Counted from the first letter of the stretch, positions 1-12,359 are shown. The stretch: 32,906 bases of DNA from Chara braunii (GCA_003427395.1 BFEA01000332.1:1324438-1357343), one strand, 5' to 3'. Numbers and translations: made by a program. Notes: generated by a model not told the origin, from the sequence alone.

Positions 1-1480
1 TGGGTCCTACCGGAAGCTTCTGGGCCGAGGCCCAGGCCAGCCAGGCTGTGAAGGCAGGCCGGCTCATTCCATATAGGGAAGAGCTCGCTGCCTGGCCTCT
101 GATTCGAGCACTTGCATGCTGGCGGCAGCGCTGCTGGAGCGGACGCTCGTGGGCTGCTGCTAGCGCTGAGAGGCAAGGTGCTAGCGCGTGCGGTCGTGCA
201 GGGAGCAGGGCGCTGCTGAGGGCAGCGCCATAGCCCACCCTCCATAGCTGGATGGGCTCGGACTACAGTGAGGTGCAGGGGTCGTCTTCGGGTGTACAGA
301 GGAAAGACGTGGGTGTAAGACGAGGGAGAGAGAGAAGGATAATGATGATGATGATGATGTGAGGGCACATACCTGGTATTGGCGATGGTCTGCTACGGGC
401 GGCATCTTCACGTACTTCGTTGGCTGCTGACGTCAACAGTTGCATTGTCAATTAGTAGGCTAGTAGTAGCTGTGCAGGCAGTAGGCTGGGCGCCGAGTGC
501 CAAGTAGGGAGAAGGGCCTGGATACATGTTGGTGGTGGCGGGAATAAGCTCTCATTGACATTGGTTTTCAGTGTTACGATTCTCCATTGGTGTCATATTG
601 GTGCAATGCTGCTTTCTGAACACTGTGATACGATCTGGCTTTCAACGTGATTGTGCAATCTGAATATTGTCATCTTGCTATTGCTCATTTTCCTTGCAAT
701 TTGGTGTCGGAGCTGGTTCGAACTGCGCTCATTGATTCTTCGCAATAGCTGTTTCGTGCTTCGCAGGAAGTGTGGGGTAGTAATAAGGCTTCGGCGTTGA
801 ACGGAAAGCGGCCCAGGGTCATGTGGGCACACCAGGAAGCTATGTGGTGACATTAGGGGTGTACGCTAGATGATGAGAGATCGCTGATGTGGCAATTAAG
901 ACGAGGTGGAACCACATTCTGCTGTTGGTTGTGCCGAGGCAAAGACCGGTCATCATAAATGCACATCAGGTTGCCGGTGAGAAATCTGTGGTTGGGGGCA
1001 GCATTAAGAGGTACGTTGCTCTCTTCCTTACCTACCCTCTTCATTGCTTCTTACCGTGAGGAAGTGAGTTCTGTCTTGAGAGTCCTCTCAATGTGAGGTG
1101 TCGCGAGCGTTTAACCTTGAGAGTCGACATTCTTCCTAGGCAGCAAGCTGGTGGGAGACGGGCGAAGCCTCTGAAGGGCCCTGGACGAAGCACTCGGGTC
1201 GCGGTGTCGGGGCAGGGGTTTCTCAACGTCGGACGTTATCAACTCTTTTGCTGGATTGAAGGACTTGATGAGACTGACGTTGGTCAAAAGTTTATTCAGA
1301 CCTGATCTATGACTAAGAGACTAAAAGTTTTCAAGCTTTAGCTCGGACGTTTGTGGCGTCCAAGAGTAAAGACAGTAGCTGGCAGTGCATCGTTTTTGTC
1401 GGGGCCGCGGGGTTTAACATCGAGCTAGGGAGTCGACAGGCCAATGTCGAGGCCTACCCAGTTAGGTGCCAAGTTAAGCC
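1..1480. other. No gene recognised
   Basis: I see no convincing gene here. A plus-strand frame is open from the window edge (about 3-233, 77 codons, rich in Ala, Arg and Gly) and could be the end of an exon, but nothing in it is recognisable. A short ATG/TGA trinucleotide run lies near 339-359. The remaining open frames are short, overlap each other and look random. Confidence 0.5.
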
Positions 1481-1649
1481 GTGGTCACATGGCTAACCGA
1501 CGGGGCAGGGCCAGCAAGCGCGGCTTGCAAGGCCTCAAGCAAGCAGGACCTGCAGAGCCTCAGGCATGCAGGGCCTGCAAGCCCCGGCAGGGGGGATAGC
1601 GACTGGGCAAGCTCTTCTTATAGAAGAGCTGCTCGTATCATTTTCGTGA

Positions 1650-2022
1650 TAGGAGCTAGCCCAGTAGGTTACAGTGCAAGATTCTCACCCAGTAGATACT
1701 GGGATCGAACTGCACTCGCCACCAGGCTAGCTTCTTTTGGAGCAGCCCACTCCAAACGCTGCCATCGCGGTTGGATCTGGTCGTTCGATCGTGAAGATCG
1801 TGCGGTCCAGATCGGCCGCGCGGTTCAGCATGGCCCCTGCGCAAGGATGACACACGTAAATCGTAAAAAAAAAAAAAAAAAAAAAGTTATAATTTTTTTT
1901 CGAAGAATCCTTCAGGTTTCGAACTCGGGCATGTATTTAGACAATTCGTGGGTGATCCACGAACGGGAAGTGACCGTTGGCTTAGCCAACAAAGGAAAAA
2001 AAAATAATAATAATAAATAAAG
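1650..2022 (-). repeat. Possible tRNA-derived SINE fragments with A-rich and TAA runs
   Basis: On the minus strand two stretches resemble a pol III B box. One (near 1705-1720) reads AGTTCGATCCC and the other (near 1915-1928) reads AGTTCGAAACC. The first is close to a box-A-like TAGCCTGGTGG (near 1720-1735), but the A-B spacing is shorter than in a normal tRNA. A run of 21 A lies at 1865-1885 and a short TAA run at about 1999-2020. A similar arrangement recurs near 11.73 kb: a shared AGCCC..TAGGTTAC segment next to a GATCGA motif. This suggests a dispersed family. No full tRNA cloverleaf can be drawn, and chance matches are possible. Confidence 0.25.
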
Positions 2023-2391
2023 CTAAATCATGGACGACGCGCCAGATGGCGCAGTCCGAAGTAACTGGGACGTTTGGGATCCCAGTAGCTATGACGGTGC
2101 CCGTTCTGAATGGGCGACCGTTTTTATGGTAAGTTTTTTTTCTTCTTTTTGTTTTTTTTTACTTTTTATATTTTTTTAAATTCTTACATTTGCTTTAGAT
2201 TTTTCTTAGATTTTGTTGTTTTCTTTTTCTTTTATTAGTAAAATTAGTAAGTGCCCGTTCGGGCTGTCACTTTAGATTAGGATAAGCAAAATCGAACGAA
2301 TCTGCCGCCATAAGGCGGCCGCGTTCTTAGTGCGGGAGAGGACCTTGTACTTGAGTTACGAGGGACTCTCTGCATAGTTACCGTTGGGGGG

Positions 2392-3485
<1,094 letters not shown>

Positions 3486-3665
3486 TTGTGCTGCCGGACT
3501 GTCGCCGCGGCGTCAAGACCTTCCTAAGGGAAGGTGCTGCCGGATTTGTCGCGCGACGCCAATGTTTTTTTAATATGAGTGTGAGGAGGTGCTGTTGGAT
3601 TGACGACGTGGCGGCATCAAGGTCTCCCTTAGGGGAGGTGCTGTTCGTTTGGCGGCACGCTATGT
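3486..3665 (+). repeat. Degenerate ~50-bp tandem repeat (GGTGCTG units)
   Basis: Four units start with GGTGCTGCCGGA, GGTGCTGTTGGA or close variants near 3486, 3533, 3588 and 3637. Spacings are about 47-55 bp. At least two units also contain a near-palindrome of the type CCTTCCTAAGGGAAGG or TCCCTTAGGGGA. Related GGTGCTG motifs precede the array near 3290-3312. Confidence 0.6.
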
Positions 3666-4102
3666 GACAGCATTTCGGCCGCTGCGGCCGAGAATCTCGA
3701 CCGCGGCCGCGGCCGATGAGGCCCAATCCGCGGCCTGGTTTTTTATTTTCATTTTTTTTACCCCTAAAAATACGTAAAAAAATATTTAAAAAAAATGGGG
3801 GAGTAGGACTTGGAAAACCCTACACTCCTATTTTATGTTTTTTGGAATCCGACTTTGTTTAAGATTTTAAAAAAATCAAAAATTAAATTCGATTTAAACA
3901 AAATAAATATATATATTCTGTTTGTGACGATATATATATAAAGAAAAGCAGGATTTTTTTTTTTCATTTTTTATCATGAGATCTATGGTCCCTGAGTTGA
4001 CCTGTTTTTTTTTTAGAAATGAATTTCTGTTTTTTGCAGGGAAATGAGGTGTTTAAAAAAAATGAAGATGCAAAATTTGAAAACAAATAAACAAAAAAAG
4101 GG
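3666..4102. other. No gene; GC-rich palindromes then AT-rich DNA
   Basis: CGGCC-rich near-palindromes (about 3675-3735) give way to AT-rich DNA with short TA runs. No credible ORF is present. Confidence 0.5.
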
Positions 4103-4137
<35 letters not shown>

Positions 4138-4138
4138 A

Positions 4139-4230
<92 letters not shown>

Positions 4231-4251
4231 GTGTGTGTGCGTGTGTGTGTT

Positions 4252-4282
<31 letters not shown>

Positions 4283-4305
4283 TTGTGTGTGTGNGTGTGT
4301 GTGTT

Positions 4306-4368
<63 letters not shown>

Positions 4369-4369
4369 A
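4103..4369. repeat. Compound microsatellite (TTGA)n-(GT)n with a 16-bp higher-order unit
   Basis: About eight TTGA units (4103-4137) run directly into a long GT tract. In the second half of the tract, TTT interruptions recur about every 16 bp (4266, 4282, 4304, 4320, 4336 and 4352), so this part behaves as a 16-bp minisatellite. One N lies at 4294. Long all-Cys/Val or His/Thr frames across it are artefacts of the repeat. Confidence 0.95.
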
Positions 4370-5974
4370 TAGTGAGATGAGTCCACCTTGTTAGAACAAC
4401 AAAGCAAGCTGAGTTAGATTGGGGGCATAACTCAGCAAATGCGAAGAACGTTGGAGGGGCATTGTTTCAGAACGATTGCCATACGCGAGCTCATTGGATC
4501 AAACCGAAAACAGGAGAATACCCGAAGTCATCCATACCTAGTTCAAGACCCTGCAGTCATCAGATACTAGAAGCTCGACAACAATACCACGGAAAAAAAA
4601 GGGGGGGGAAAGGGGGGAGAGGGGAGTATGCAAGAAAAATCCAAGGAAAATCTGAGGCACATATATAACAGAAAATGAGAATACGAAACATTAACAAATA
4701 AAGATGAGCAAGCCAAGGAATACCAGAAGGATCGCAAAACCTCAAACTAGAAATGCATGCAGCAAACTTTGTGGGAGATTAAGAACTAATACAAAAGGGG
4801 GGGTAATCCAAGGACTGAACACATCGTTATTCCCGATATGGAAAGCTGCGCACAACCGCAAATAAGATGAAAAACAGGACGAATGCCCAAACCGAAAAAC
4901 TTGAGCAGGAATTACCAAAGCATCGTCAGAGGGGAATCTGAACCAACAAACCGAATATTCATAGAAACAGAGAGAGTCAGAGGTCACAAGCTTTTCAAAA
5001 GAGCTAGTCACAAAGAGACCAACCAATTCTGCAATCACACCTCTCGTGAGAAGAAAATATATCATGAACTACGCGGAAAAAGTATCGTAGGAGACACAAA
5101 CTTCGTAAGTTAGAAAGCAACAAGAGAGAGAGAAAGAAAGAAAGAAAGAGAAAGAAAATTTCCGCTCGAAGAATAGAAGGGAATCAGAATTCGATCCCAA
5201 TCCATGCCATGTCAGCAAGGTACGTTCAATCGATCTCCTATTCCATCGGTAAAATCAACCCAGCATCGGACGGCCTAGAAATAGTCAACAAATAATGCAT
5301 GATACCCGGGAAGTACCAACAGCAAGGGCTCGCTTCATAGAAACAGACCGTGGATGTTCTAACTAGATCGAGATCAGCACCAGCAACAACGATTACTATG
5401 CTATACAGGCAACCACGAAAAACAGAGGTAAACCAACGGGGCATAGTATAGAGAACAAACATCCCGTCTGGGGCCAAATGCAACTCTCAGCAGTGGAAGA
5501 GAGAAAGTCCATGCCCTAATAGGACATTTTGTCGAAGTATAGAAAAAAACTGCTCCAGCACATCGCCGAGAGAGCTGCAAGCAACATGCCGAATGCGAGT
5601 TCCACCGAAAGCACAACGGCAGAATCAAGGCCAATCACGCTCTTATTGCTACGACTACCTTAGGGGGGGTAGAAAGATTGGACCGGGACCCGGTATATGA
5701 CGCCATCCCAGAGTACCAACACGGCAAAGATAAAAGAGAGAAAGAGAGTGATGACAGAAACGATTCCTAACGTGAACATGAACAACAAATGTATAGAGAA
5801 AGACGAAGACAGAGACGCGCCATCCATATGCAAAAATTGCGAGGAGAAGCCAGACAAGACATAGCGTTCAAAAGGTAAGATCACGAAGATGATGAAGACT
5901 ACTTGTAGAAGCGAGGAGAGAGTAAAAGAGAGAAAAGAGATGAAGAAGGAAGACGGCTTAGACGGCCTCATGGC
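4370..5974. other. No intact gene; purine-rich plus strand
   Basis: The plus strand is A-rich, so minus-strand frames look hydrophobic. I recognise no family. Two places share a similar segment, TTCATAGAAACAGA at about 4958 and 5335. A plus frame at 4883-5113 contains one of them as IFIETE. On the minus strand both give a CFYE..P/S..CW pattern. This may be a diverged internal repeat of a decayed element. Low-complexity GA and GAAA runs lie at about 5121-5157. Confidence 0.35.
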
Positions 5975-6322
5975 GTGATGGACACGGCAGGGCACCTAGC
6001 GCGAGGAAGGGGAGTAAATGTGTTAAGGAAACAGCACGGGCTGAAGGAACTACGCCGACTATCCAACGAATCCAAAAAATTGAAGAAAGCCAAGGTGGCT
6101 AGGAACAGGCAGAAAATCGTGACGACTCCCAGGCAGAAATTCGAAAGGCTCCCGGAGCAGTCGCATCGGCAAGACATCTATCGAAGGCCCGAATTGGACA
6201 GCAACCCCTACGAAGAACACACACACCAGGCAAGATCACAAGACATAGCCACAGAAATCGTTAGGAGGTCAACACATCAAAGGCAAGAAGAGGTCATGCA
6301 AACACAAAGATGTGAAGAATGA
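5975..6322 (+). CDS. Hypothetical charged ORF, 115 codons
   Basis: An unrecognised ORF rich in Arg, Lys, Glu and Gln, with a lysine/arginine-rich stretch around residues 26-50 and no membrane segment. It begins with two ATG codons and ends in QRCEE. The adjacent plus-strand DNA is purine-rich (about 6325-6400), and no partner gene is visible. The charged composition is expected from A/G-rich DNA, so it may not be a real gene. Confidence 0.18.
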   Translation: MMDTAGHLARGRGVNVLRKQHGLKELRRLSNESKKLKKAKVARNRQKIVTTPRQKFERLPEQSHRQDIYRRPELDSNPYEEHTHQARSQDIATEIVRRSTHQRQEEVMQTQRCEE

Positions 6323-7605
6323 GAAAGAAGAAAGGGAGGAAGGGGGGTAAATTCAGGAGAGAAGTGGGGGAAGAGAGCAGAGGAAAGAGGAGGCGATGGA
6401 TTCCCAAATCAGCCAAGCGGCCCCAAAGTGTCGACGAAACCAGTCTAAGGGGAGAGCAAAACATTCCCTAAATCTTTTTCGCCAGCGCCTGCAAGACTGG
6501 CTCATCAGGGGAGAGATGCCCCTCAGTTATCGTTCTGAAATGGGAAAAGATAGGGGAGATAAGAAATGAGGAGACAGGGGAGAAGGCAATAGTTGAGCAT
6601 GAGCGAGGAGGAGGGCAGGGGGAGGGTGGAGGGGCAAGAGGAGGATAGAACACGTTACCATAGACGAGCTAGAAGCAGCAGCCGCCATAGGGAACGCGAC
6701 TCCGAGAGGGCTGCGAATGTGCCACGTAGGACCCCAAGATTTCAACCAAAGTCTACCAAGGATTCGCCAAGAGGAGCAGGATGGTAAACACAATCGGGGG
6801 TTGACAAAGGAGGTACTCCACATCAGAACGACGGGCCGCTCATAGAACAATCCCAAGGATCCTCGGAGCAACAAGTCCCACAGCGCGGGCATGAACCAGC
6901 GTCGAGTTTGGGAGAACCAAACAGAACGCACAGCGTGTACGCGAACCCGACGAGATGCCACAATCAGAACTCCAACGGGTTGCGAACACAACTGCACGCG
7001 ACTTTGGGAAAGGAGGACAACTATAGTCAACTAAAAAGATATATATACCCGACATAGGCCCATACATTCGGAAGGATTGTAGCACATCAGGAAGGTCCGA
7101 TTGCATCGAGAAACCGCCGAAAATAAGGCCGCAAAGCCTTTAGGGCCCTAGTAAACTGTCTAGACCCAGGGGGGTAGAGGTTTAGCAAAATGGCGGGGTC
7201 AGAGCATCCTAACAAGGAAGCAAAAAAAATGGGGGGGCACGTTAGGGGTCAAATACGGGCCTTGGCAATATTGCGCGTCACAAATATGTTGAGGGACCCC
7301 AAAAAACATACTCCGACCGCAGGGGATAATGCCACAAGGTCGTTATGAAACCACTCATACACATATAAATCCAAATATATATATAAATATATATAATGGT
7401 ATATAAAGAAGGTAAAAGTAGGCATTTCGAAAAAAAATAAAAAATAAAAAAAATGACGGAAAATGTATGGACCAGTACAACAACAAAAAAAAAAAATTCA
7501 AATTCTTTTTCTTTTTTTCTTTTTTTTCTTTTTTTCACCCATTTTTTGGGTATTGATTTAATGTTGTGCAAGTCCATCCGCCAATGTATATGTATATATA
7601 ATAGA

Positions 7606-7607
<2 letters not shown>
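6323..7607. other. No gene recognised
   Basis: A purine-rich stretch (6323-6400) is followed by sequence with only short, low-complexity frames. A plus frame at 6593-6787 is Arg/Ser/Glu-rich. A minus frame at 6527-7030 is long only because of composition. A TAGGGCCCTA palindrome lies near 7140. AT-rich DNA precedes the next microsatellite. Confidence 0.4.
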
Positions 7608-7688
<81 letters not shown>

Positions 7689-7714
7689 GGGGAGGGAGGG
7701 AGGACCCCTCCCCC

Positions 7715-7751
<37 letters not shown>

Positions 7752-7772
7752 CCAGTCAATCAATCAATCAAT
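7608..7772. repeat. Compound microsatellite (GT)n-(AATC)n
   Basis: A GT run (7611-7687) is followed by a short GGGGAGGGAGGG / CCCCTCCCC segment and then AATC repeats (7717-7772). This has the same two components as the 4.1-kb locus, in mirrored order: read on the minus strand it is (TTGA)n then (CA)n. The G-run segment could form a hairpin or a quadruplex. Confidence 0.93.
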
Positions 7773-10361
7773 GATTTTTTTTCCTTTTTTTTTTAATTAT
7801 CTAAGGCACTCAAGAAAAACAACCCCCCCCCACCAAAAAAAAAATTCTTATTTTCTTTTGTGCTGTTCTTTAGAGGACGTGGTGCGCAGGCCGCGCGCGC
7901 CCCCGCTAGGCCGTGGCGCGGCTGCGCGGGAACTCGGCCACGGGCCCGCTGCCGGCCTCCTCGGCCGCCGCCGAGGCCGCGGGATCCGCGACCGACGGAG
8001 CCACGTAGGCGGCACGACAACGACGATTTTTTTGTGAGGTTACACTACATAATTTTTGGCACAGCAGTGGTACTGCGGTGGGAAGCTGCTCCTAAATTTT
8101 TGACACGACGGTGTGATACTGGTTTTGACAGCGCGGCGAGCGGCAATCCCGCTTGTAATTTTTTGTGGTGCGAGGCGGCTGTGGTGAATTCCAATGTGGC
8201 CTGGAGGTTGGGGTGGCGCTGGTGCATGATTGGGTCTGTGTGGCAGTGGTGCGTGGACCGGCGGCATGAAGAGAGTGCGAAGTGAATGCACGCGGCGGTA
8301 GTCATTGGGGCCCGCGACACATGTGGTTTTGAGCTAGGTCCACCTTTATTTTTTTTGCGGCGCGCAATGCGAGTGGTTTTGAGTTTTGGACTATCTGGTG
8401 TTGAGAGCGATGGTGTGGGACTACCCAAGATCACTTGGGTCCACTTTGGGACCATCTTGGAACAAGTGGGACCAACTTGGGGTACGAACGTGATGATTGG
8501 AGGCGGCGTAGATTTGCGAGTTGGTTTGGGACAGATCCTTGGGGAACGTGGTGCAGTGGGACTGTGTTAGGACTGTCCGAAACATTGGGATCATGTGGGA
8601 GTTATTCTTGGGAGCATGCTCCTGGAGGGTTATTCCACTGAAAGTTCTCTCAATGAAGTCGACTCTTGCTTATTTGAGTACTTGAGAGAAGGTGTGGAGT
8701 CTGTGGACCATCATCCAATTGAGATACCACAACTGGTGAAGTTTTGGGCCATGTGTTTTGGTCTCAGACGATGTTTACTTCTTCTATTGAAAATATTATT
8801 CGGCTTTCTTGAGTGAGCCAGATCAAACTTCACTCAAGGTCAGTCAGTTGATTGACTCACACTTCCCTTCACATCTGTGTGAACCCACACTTCGCTTGAC
8901 CCTGTTTTGTTTTGAATGTTCAAAAGAAAAGGTAGAGGAAAGTTGTTTGAGTCATGCATGTGAATGAAAAGGTCTGACTTCGGTGTGGGGTTGTATTGGT
9001 TTCTCTTGCAACTTGTTTGCTTCAGCTTGGTGTGCACGTAGGTAGAAGGATGCTTGAAAAGGAGATTGATTTTGTCAATTGGAGAGAAGGAAAAAAAATG
9101 TTTTGTTCCTACCTTTCGTCTGTCTGTATGTTAAAAACATTTGTATCTTGAGGTGAATGATTTCAGCGGGTACCGTGAAAGAAACATTGTGAACATAATA
9201 AAAGTGAAGATAATCAGACTTAGTTTTTTTCTCCAGATTGACCCATTCTATTCCGAATGACCTCATCTGTCTATGCTCGTCCAAATGATTCTCGTTCTCT
9301 ATCTCCTTTTGTTTCTTTTCGTCAAAGTTATCCTGAACTTAGGAGAAAAGAGAACTATTGAAACCTACTTGTGGTGGATTACGTTCTCTTTCTAGGAAGC
9401 ATCTGGGGTGGGGGTTCATTGCTTCAGGAGCCGACGCTGTTATCGACCCGAAGTGGACCGTTCTATGGGGGGTTACTTTGCAGATTCGGTGGAGACGACC
9501 CGACTTCTGAGATCCAAGTTCTCTGCTCGGGCGAGGAGGAGTACCACAGACCACTGCCTAGAGGGAGAGATATGCAACACTTCAAGCAATGCATCTAATT
9601 AAGAATCATCCGCAAAGCAGTCTGTCATCCAAGAAGATTGAGGAAGTATGGAGACAGGTGTGTGTGGGTGTAATATTAGGTCGGTGGTAGGCTGGAATGA
9701 ATGACTTTGGCGGTGCATCTCATAAAGTCACTAACTTGTCGGCTGCATCAATGTTATTGTTGGTAGCCAACTTCTTGTTGGCGGTTGCATGATTGTTTTG
9801 TGGAGTTCGACCCAGGGTGGTCGGATTTTATTTTGATTTTGTGTTATTGGATATATTATAATGATGATTTGAATTCTTTTAGTTATCATTTCAATTTAGA
9901 GACACTTGTGTGTTGACCACGGTTGTTTTTTTTAATATAATTACGAGTGGTTGTTATAACTCTTTTTTTACGGTGTGTCTAAAGGGCTAGGATTAATGTT
10001 GGGTTTCACGCTTGGTTGAGACTGTCTTAGTCGACCGGCGTTCGCTTCGTACTTAGGAGATCAGCGCCCTAAGGAACGAACGATGTTCGGGGCCGCTCGA
10101 TGTTAACCAACGCACGTGGATCGGTAGCTCGGCAGGGAGACGCCCCTAAGGGTGGTGATAGCCCCTTAGGGATGAAAAGCTTATGCCCCGTGAAAACCTA
10201 TCCTGTCATAGGGGACTGCGGGATGTACAGTTGGCGCACCCGGCTAGAGTGGCGAAGGGACGACGAGACCGCGTCCGCCTTGGCGGTTCACCGGGTTATT
10301 TATGCGCCGTTCCCAAGTTATCTCTTGATTTTGTTTTGTTTTGTTTTTACTCGTGCGTGAC
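7773..10361. other. No gene recognised
   Basis: The region is heterogeneous. A very GC-rich patch (about 7880-7995) is followed by G/T-rich DNA. A stretch of repeated ACTTGGG / CCAACTTGG-like segments lies at about 8425-8490. After that comes ordinary unique-looking sequence. CCCCTAAGGG and CCCCTTAGGG palindromes lie at 10143-10173. No ORF here shows a family motif or a convincing exon structure. Confidence 0.4.
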
Positions 10362-10885
10362 ATGGCCGGGAGGGCTCCCGCGCTTTGCGAAAAAGCGGGA
10401 GCCGATGTGCTCGACAACGACACAATTGTTGAAAAAAAAAAAAAAAGGATTTGAATGAGCGTGAGGCTGCATGTTCAACACGTGAGAGCAAATTACAAAA
10501 CCTTGAATGCACGTTGCAGAGACAGCACACGCGTCTGGAGATATTTGCAACATAAGTCGCATCGCCTTATTGTATAATGGGGATTGAGGTCAATCTGGAC
10601 AATTCTTTGGATGTCAACCAATTTGACCCGAGACAAAGCATGGCTTTGTCTCCTGTTGGCACGCCTCTCTCCCGCCGCGATTCGGGTGATTCAGGTGATG
10701 TTTTTCAACGTCCCGAACCAGCAACGCATGGAAGAGATCTTGAGGAGGAAGCACAATATCAAGATCTCATAGACATTTGGCTCCCAAAAAAACTTGTTGG
10801 AAACATAGCCGAGCCTTGCCGTGTCGATTCGAAAAAGAAGAAAAGAGGCTTAGGTAGTGCATTCTTCTTTGTTGACGTGTTGTGA
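10362..10885 (+). pseudogene. Broken ORF with a coiled-coil-like segment
   Basis: From the ATG at 10362 a frame runs about 24 codons into a run of A (about 10432-10446). Beyond it the reading continues in another frame as a Glu/Arg/Lys/Leu-rich segment (DLNEREAACSTRESKLQNL) with heptad character, then a TAA at 10553. The same frame resumes at once, with an ATG at 10577, for 102 codons of acidic sequence rich in Asp, Pro and Ser, ending at 10885. The frame change inside a homopolymer may be a real one-base lesion or a sequencing error. No family is recognised. It stops 42 bp before the adapter sequence, so the locus may be cut by a misassembly. Confidence 0.35.
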
Positions 10886-10927
10886 GATCGGGGCATAGTA
10901 AGAATATATTTTGGAACCGCTGCATTG

Positions 10928-10965
10928 CTGTCTCTTATACACATCTAGATGTGTATAAGAGACAG
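10928..10965. other. Nextera mate-pair junction adapter (sequencing artefact)
   Basis: The 38 bp is a perfect inverted repeat of the Tn5 mosaic end: CTGTCTCTTATACACATCT followed directly by its reverse complement. This is the junction left when Nextera mate-pair fragments are circularised. It is synthetic and not part of the organism. Translated on the plus strand it gives SYTHLDVYKRQ, a familiar contamination signature in protein databases. In a mate-pair molecule the two flanks are opposite ends of one multi-kilobase fragment, so sequence left and right of this point may be wrongly joined. Confidence 0.97.
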
Positions 10966-11724
10966 GCGTCTGTGGCCTCCCTAACTGACTTGAACGATCG
11001 AGCGCTCAGAGTCAGGATCGTTGTCGGCCCGAATACCCTCACAAGGGTATTTGGGCACGTTTTTGCAGCTCTCAGGAAAAACGCACCTGACGGTATCTGA
11101 GGGCGCGTCCCATTTGTATTGATTAGCGAGTGTGTGGGCATGCACTTCGTGGGCACGCGTTAGCAGGACTGGACCGTGATCAAGGAAGACCACGAAACGC
11201 CGGTAGGAAAGGTAAGTAGGTTAAAGGTTCTGAGGCGATCGCAGCCTCGCACGCAAGGTCGGAATTATGGGCAGCGCCGAGTTGACTAAGTAAGACGGCG
11301 ACGAGGGGAGGACCTTGCTTGACCTGCTGGGCAACGACATGGGGCCGCATAGTGCGGAGTGCGTAAATACTAAATGCAACTGTGTACAGGCGGGAGTTGG
11401 AGTCGTCGGAGAGGCTAAGGGAAATATGGTGCGGATGGGACTTAGTAGAAGTGGAGGCCGGGGGTTTCCGGCAACAAGGGGATAAAAGGGCACTCATTTG
11501 ACGAGTATCACACGCTGTGAGAGCCTTGGCCGCGGCTGCGGCATGGTAAGGCAGTGTACGTGGTGAGACGAGCAAAGCCCTGCCCTTGAGGCAGCACTTT
11601 AAGGCCATGGGGGTAGGAAATAAGCCAGCCGGGAGCTTTAGTGCCCCTCTGCAGGCCGGGGTAACCGTAGGGGCTATTGATATACGAGTTTGGGGCTGCT
11701 GCATCCAGGCTTGGGCTTAGCCCT
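10966..11724. other. No gene recognised
   Basis: Just after the adapter a plus frame is open to 11100 (ending NAPDGI) and could be a piece of an exon, but it has no motif. An 8-bp inverted repeat, AATACCCT/AGGGTATT with a 4-nt loop, lies near 11033-11052. The 174-codon minus frame 11180-11704 is Ala/Pro/Ser-rich and unrecognised; I do not call it a gene. Confidence 0.4.
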
Positions 11725-11980
11725 ATAGGTTACGTCACTGAACTCACACCAGGCGGATCCCGGGATCGAGGCCAGCAGCGGAGCAGCGGAGCGGGGAGGA
11801 GCGCTATGGAGCGAACTGAGGGGTCGGGGGTCCCACGGGACTATCCCCCTTAGTTTTGCTGGGGGGTCCGACGGCGGGCCCTCGAGGGAGGACCGAGAGC
11901 CAAGTACCAACGGCCCTCCTCCCCTATTCCGTTTTCTCATAATGTTTCTTAAATTTTAAGTTATTATTATTATTATTACG
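11725..11980 (-). repeat. Possible SINE-like repeat next to a (TTA)n run
   Basis: The plus strand has AGCCCTATAGGTTAC (near 11719) followed by GGATCCCGGGATCGAGGCC (near 11754). This parallels the segment near 1655-1715. On the minus strand it reads like the T-arm/B-box region of a tRNA (CCTCGATCCCGGG). A TTA repeat lies near 11957-11977. The family assignment is tentative, because no complete A box and no target-site duplication were seen. Confidence 0.22.
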
Positions 11981-12199
11981 ATTACTATTTTTTTGTTAAT
12001 TTTCCCACTACGGGACGAGGCCCGGCGCCGGTCTCTAGGACTGGCCGTGGCCGGGAACTCAGTTCAAGTAGGTACACTATTGAACTACTGAAATGCAGAT
12101 CCTACCGTGGGGCTGGTGTTATGCAGCCGCATTTTGGGTTTTTTTTATGGTCCCCCAGGACATCAGTGGAATAAGATAACTATATATGTGTATTTTTTT

Positions 12200-12357
12200 T
12201 TAGGAACTCGTTCATAAGAGCCTTGTGTAACTTAAAGATGGAGTCGCGTGAGCAGCAAAGGACCAGGTTGGGTTTCTTGCTGCAGACGTCCAGGGCCGTA
12301 TCCTGTCTGAGAAGACGCGGCTGGGAGGGTCCCCGTGTGGGACCGATGCGCTCGACA
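12200..12357 (+). repeat. 3' end of a 5' LTR (start not located)
   Basis: The primer-binding site at 12360 is preceded by CGACA and GG, so an LTR ending in the usual CA would finish at about 12357. I cannot place the LTR start, because the matching 3' LTR is not in this window. The left coordinate given here is arbitrary. Confidence 0.4.
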
Positions 12358-12359
12358 GG

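Noticed and set aside
1650-2022. Intact tRNA gene
   Set aside because: B-box-like words exist but no cloverleaf or proper A-B spacing can be drawn.
4132-4407. Long Cys/Val and His/Thr open frames
   Set aside because: They are direct translations of the GT/CA microsatellite.
10928-10965. Genuine Tn5/IS50-type transposon end or a palindromic regulatory site
   Set aside because: The engineered mosaic end joined to its own reverse complement with no spacer is the commercial mate-pair junction, not natural IS50 DNA.
10882-11100. ORF containing SYTHLDVYKRQ as a possible gene
   Set aside because: The middle is the sequencing adapter, so the fused protein is artificial.
11180-11704. 174-codon minus-strand ORF
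   Set aside because: Ala/Pro/Ser-rich with no motif, splice logic or neighbours; likely chance in GC-rich DNA.
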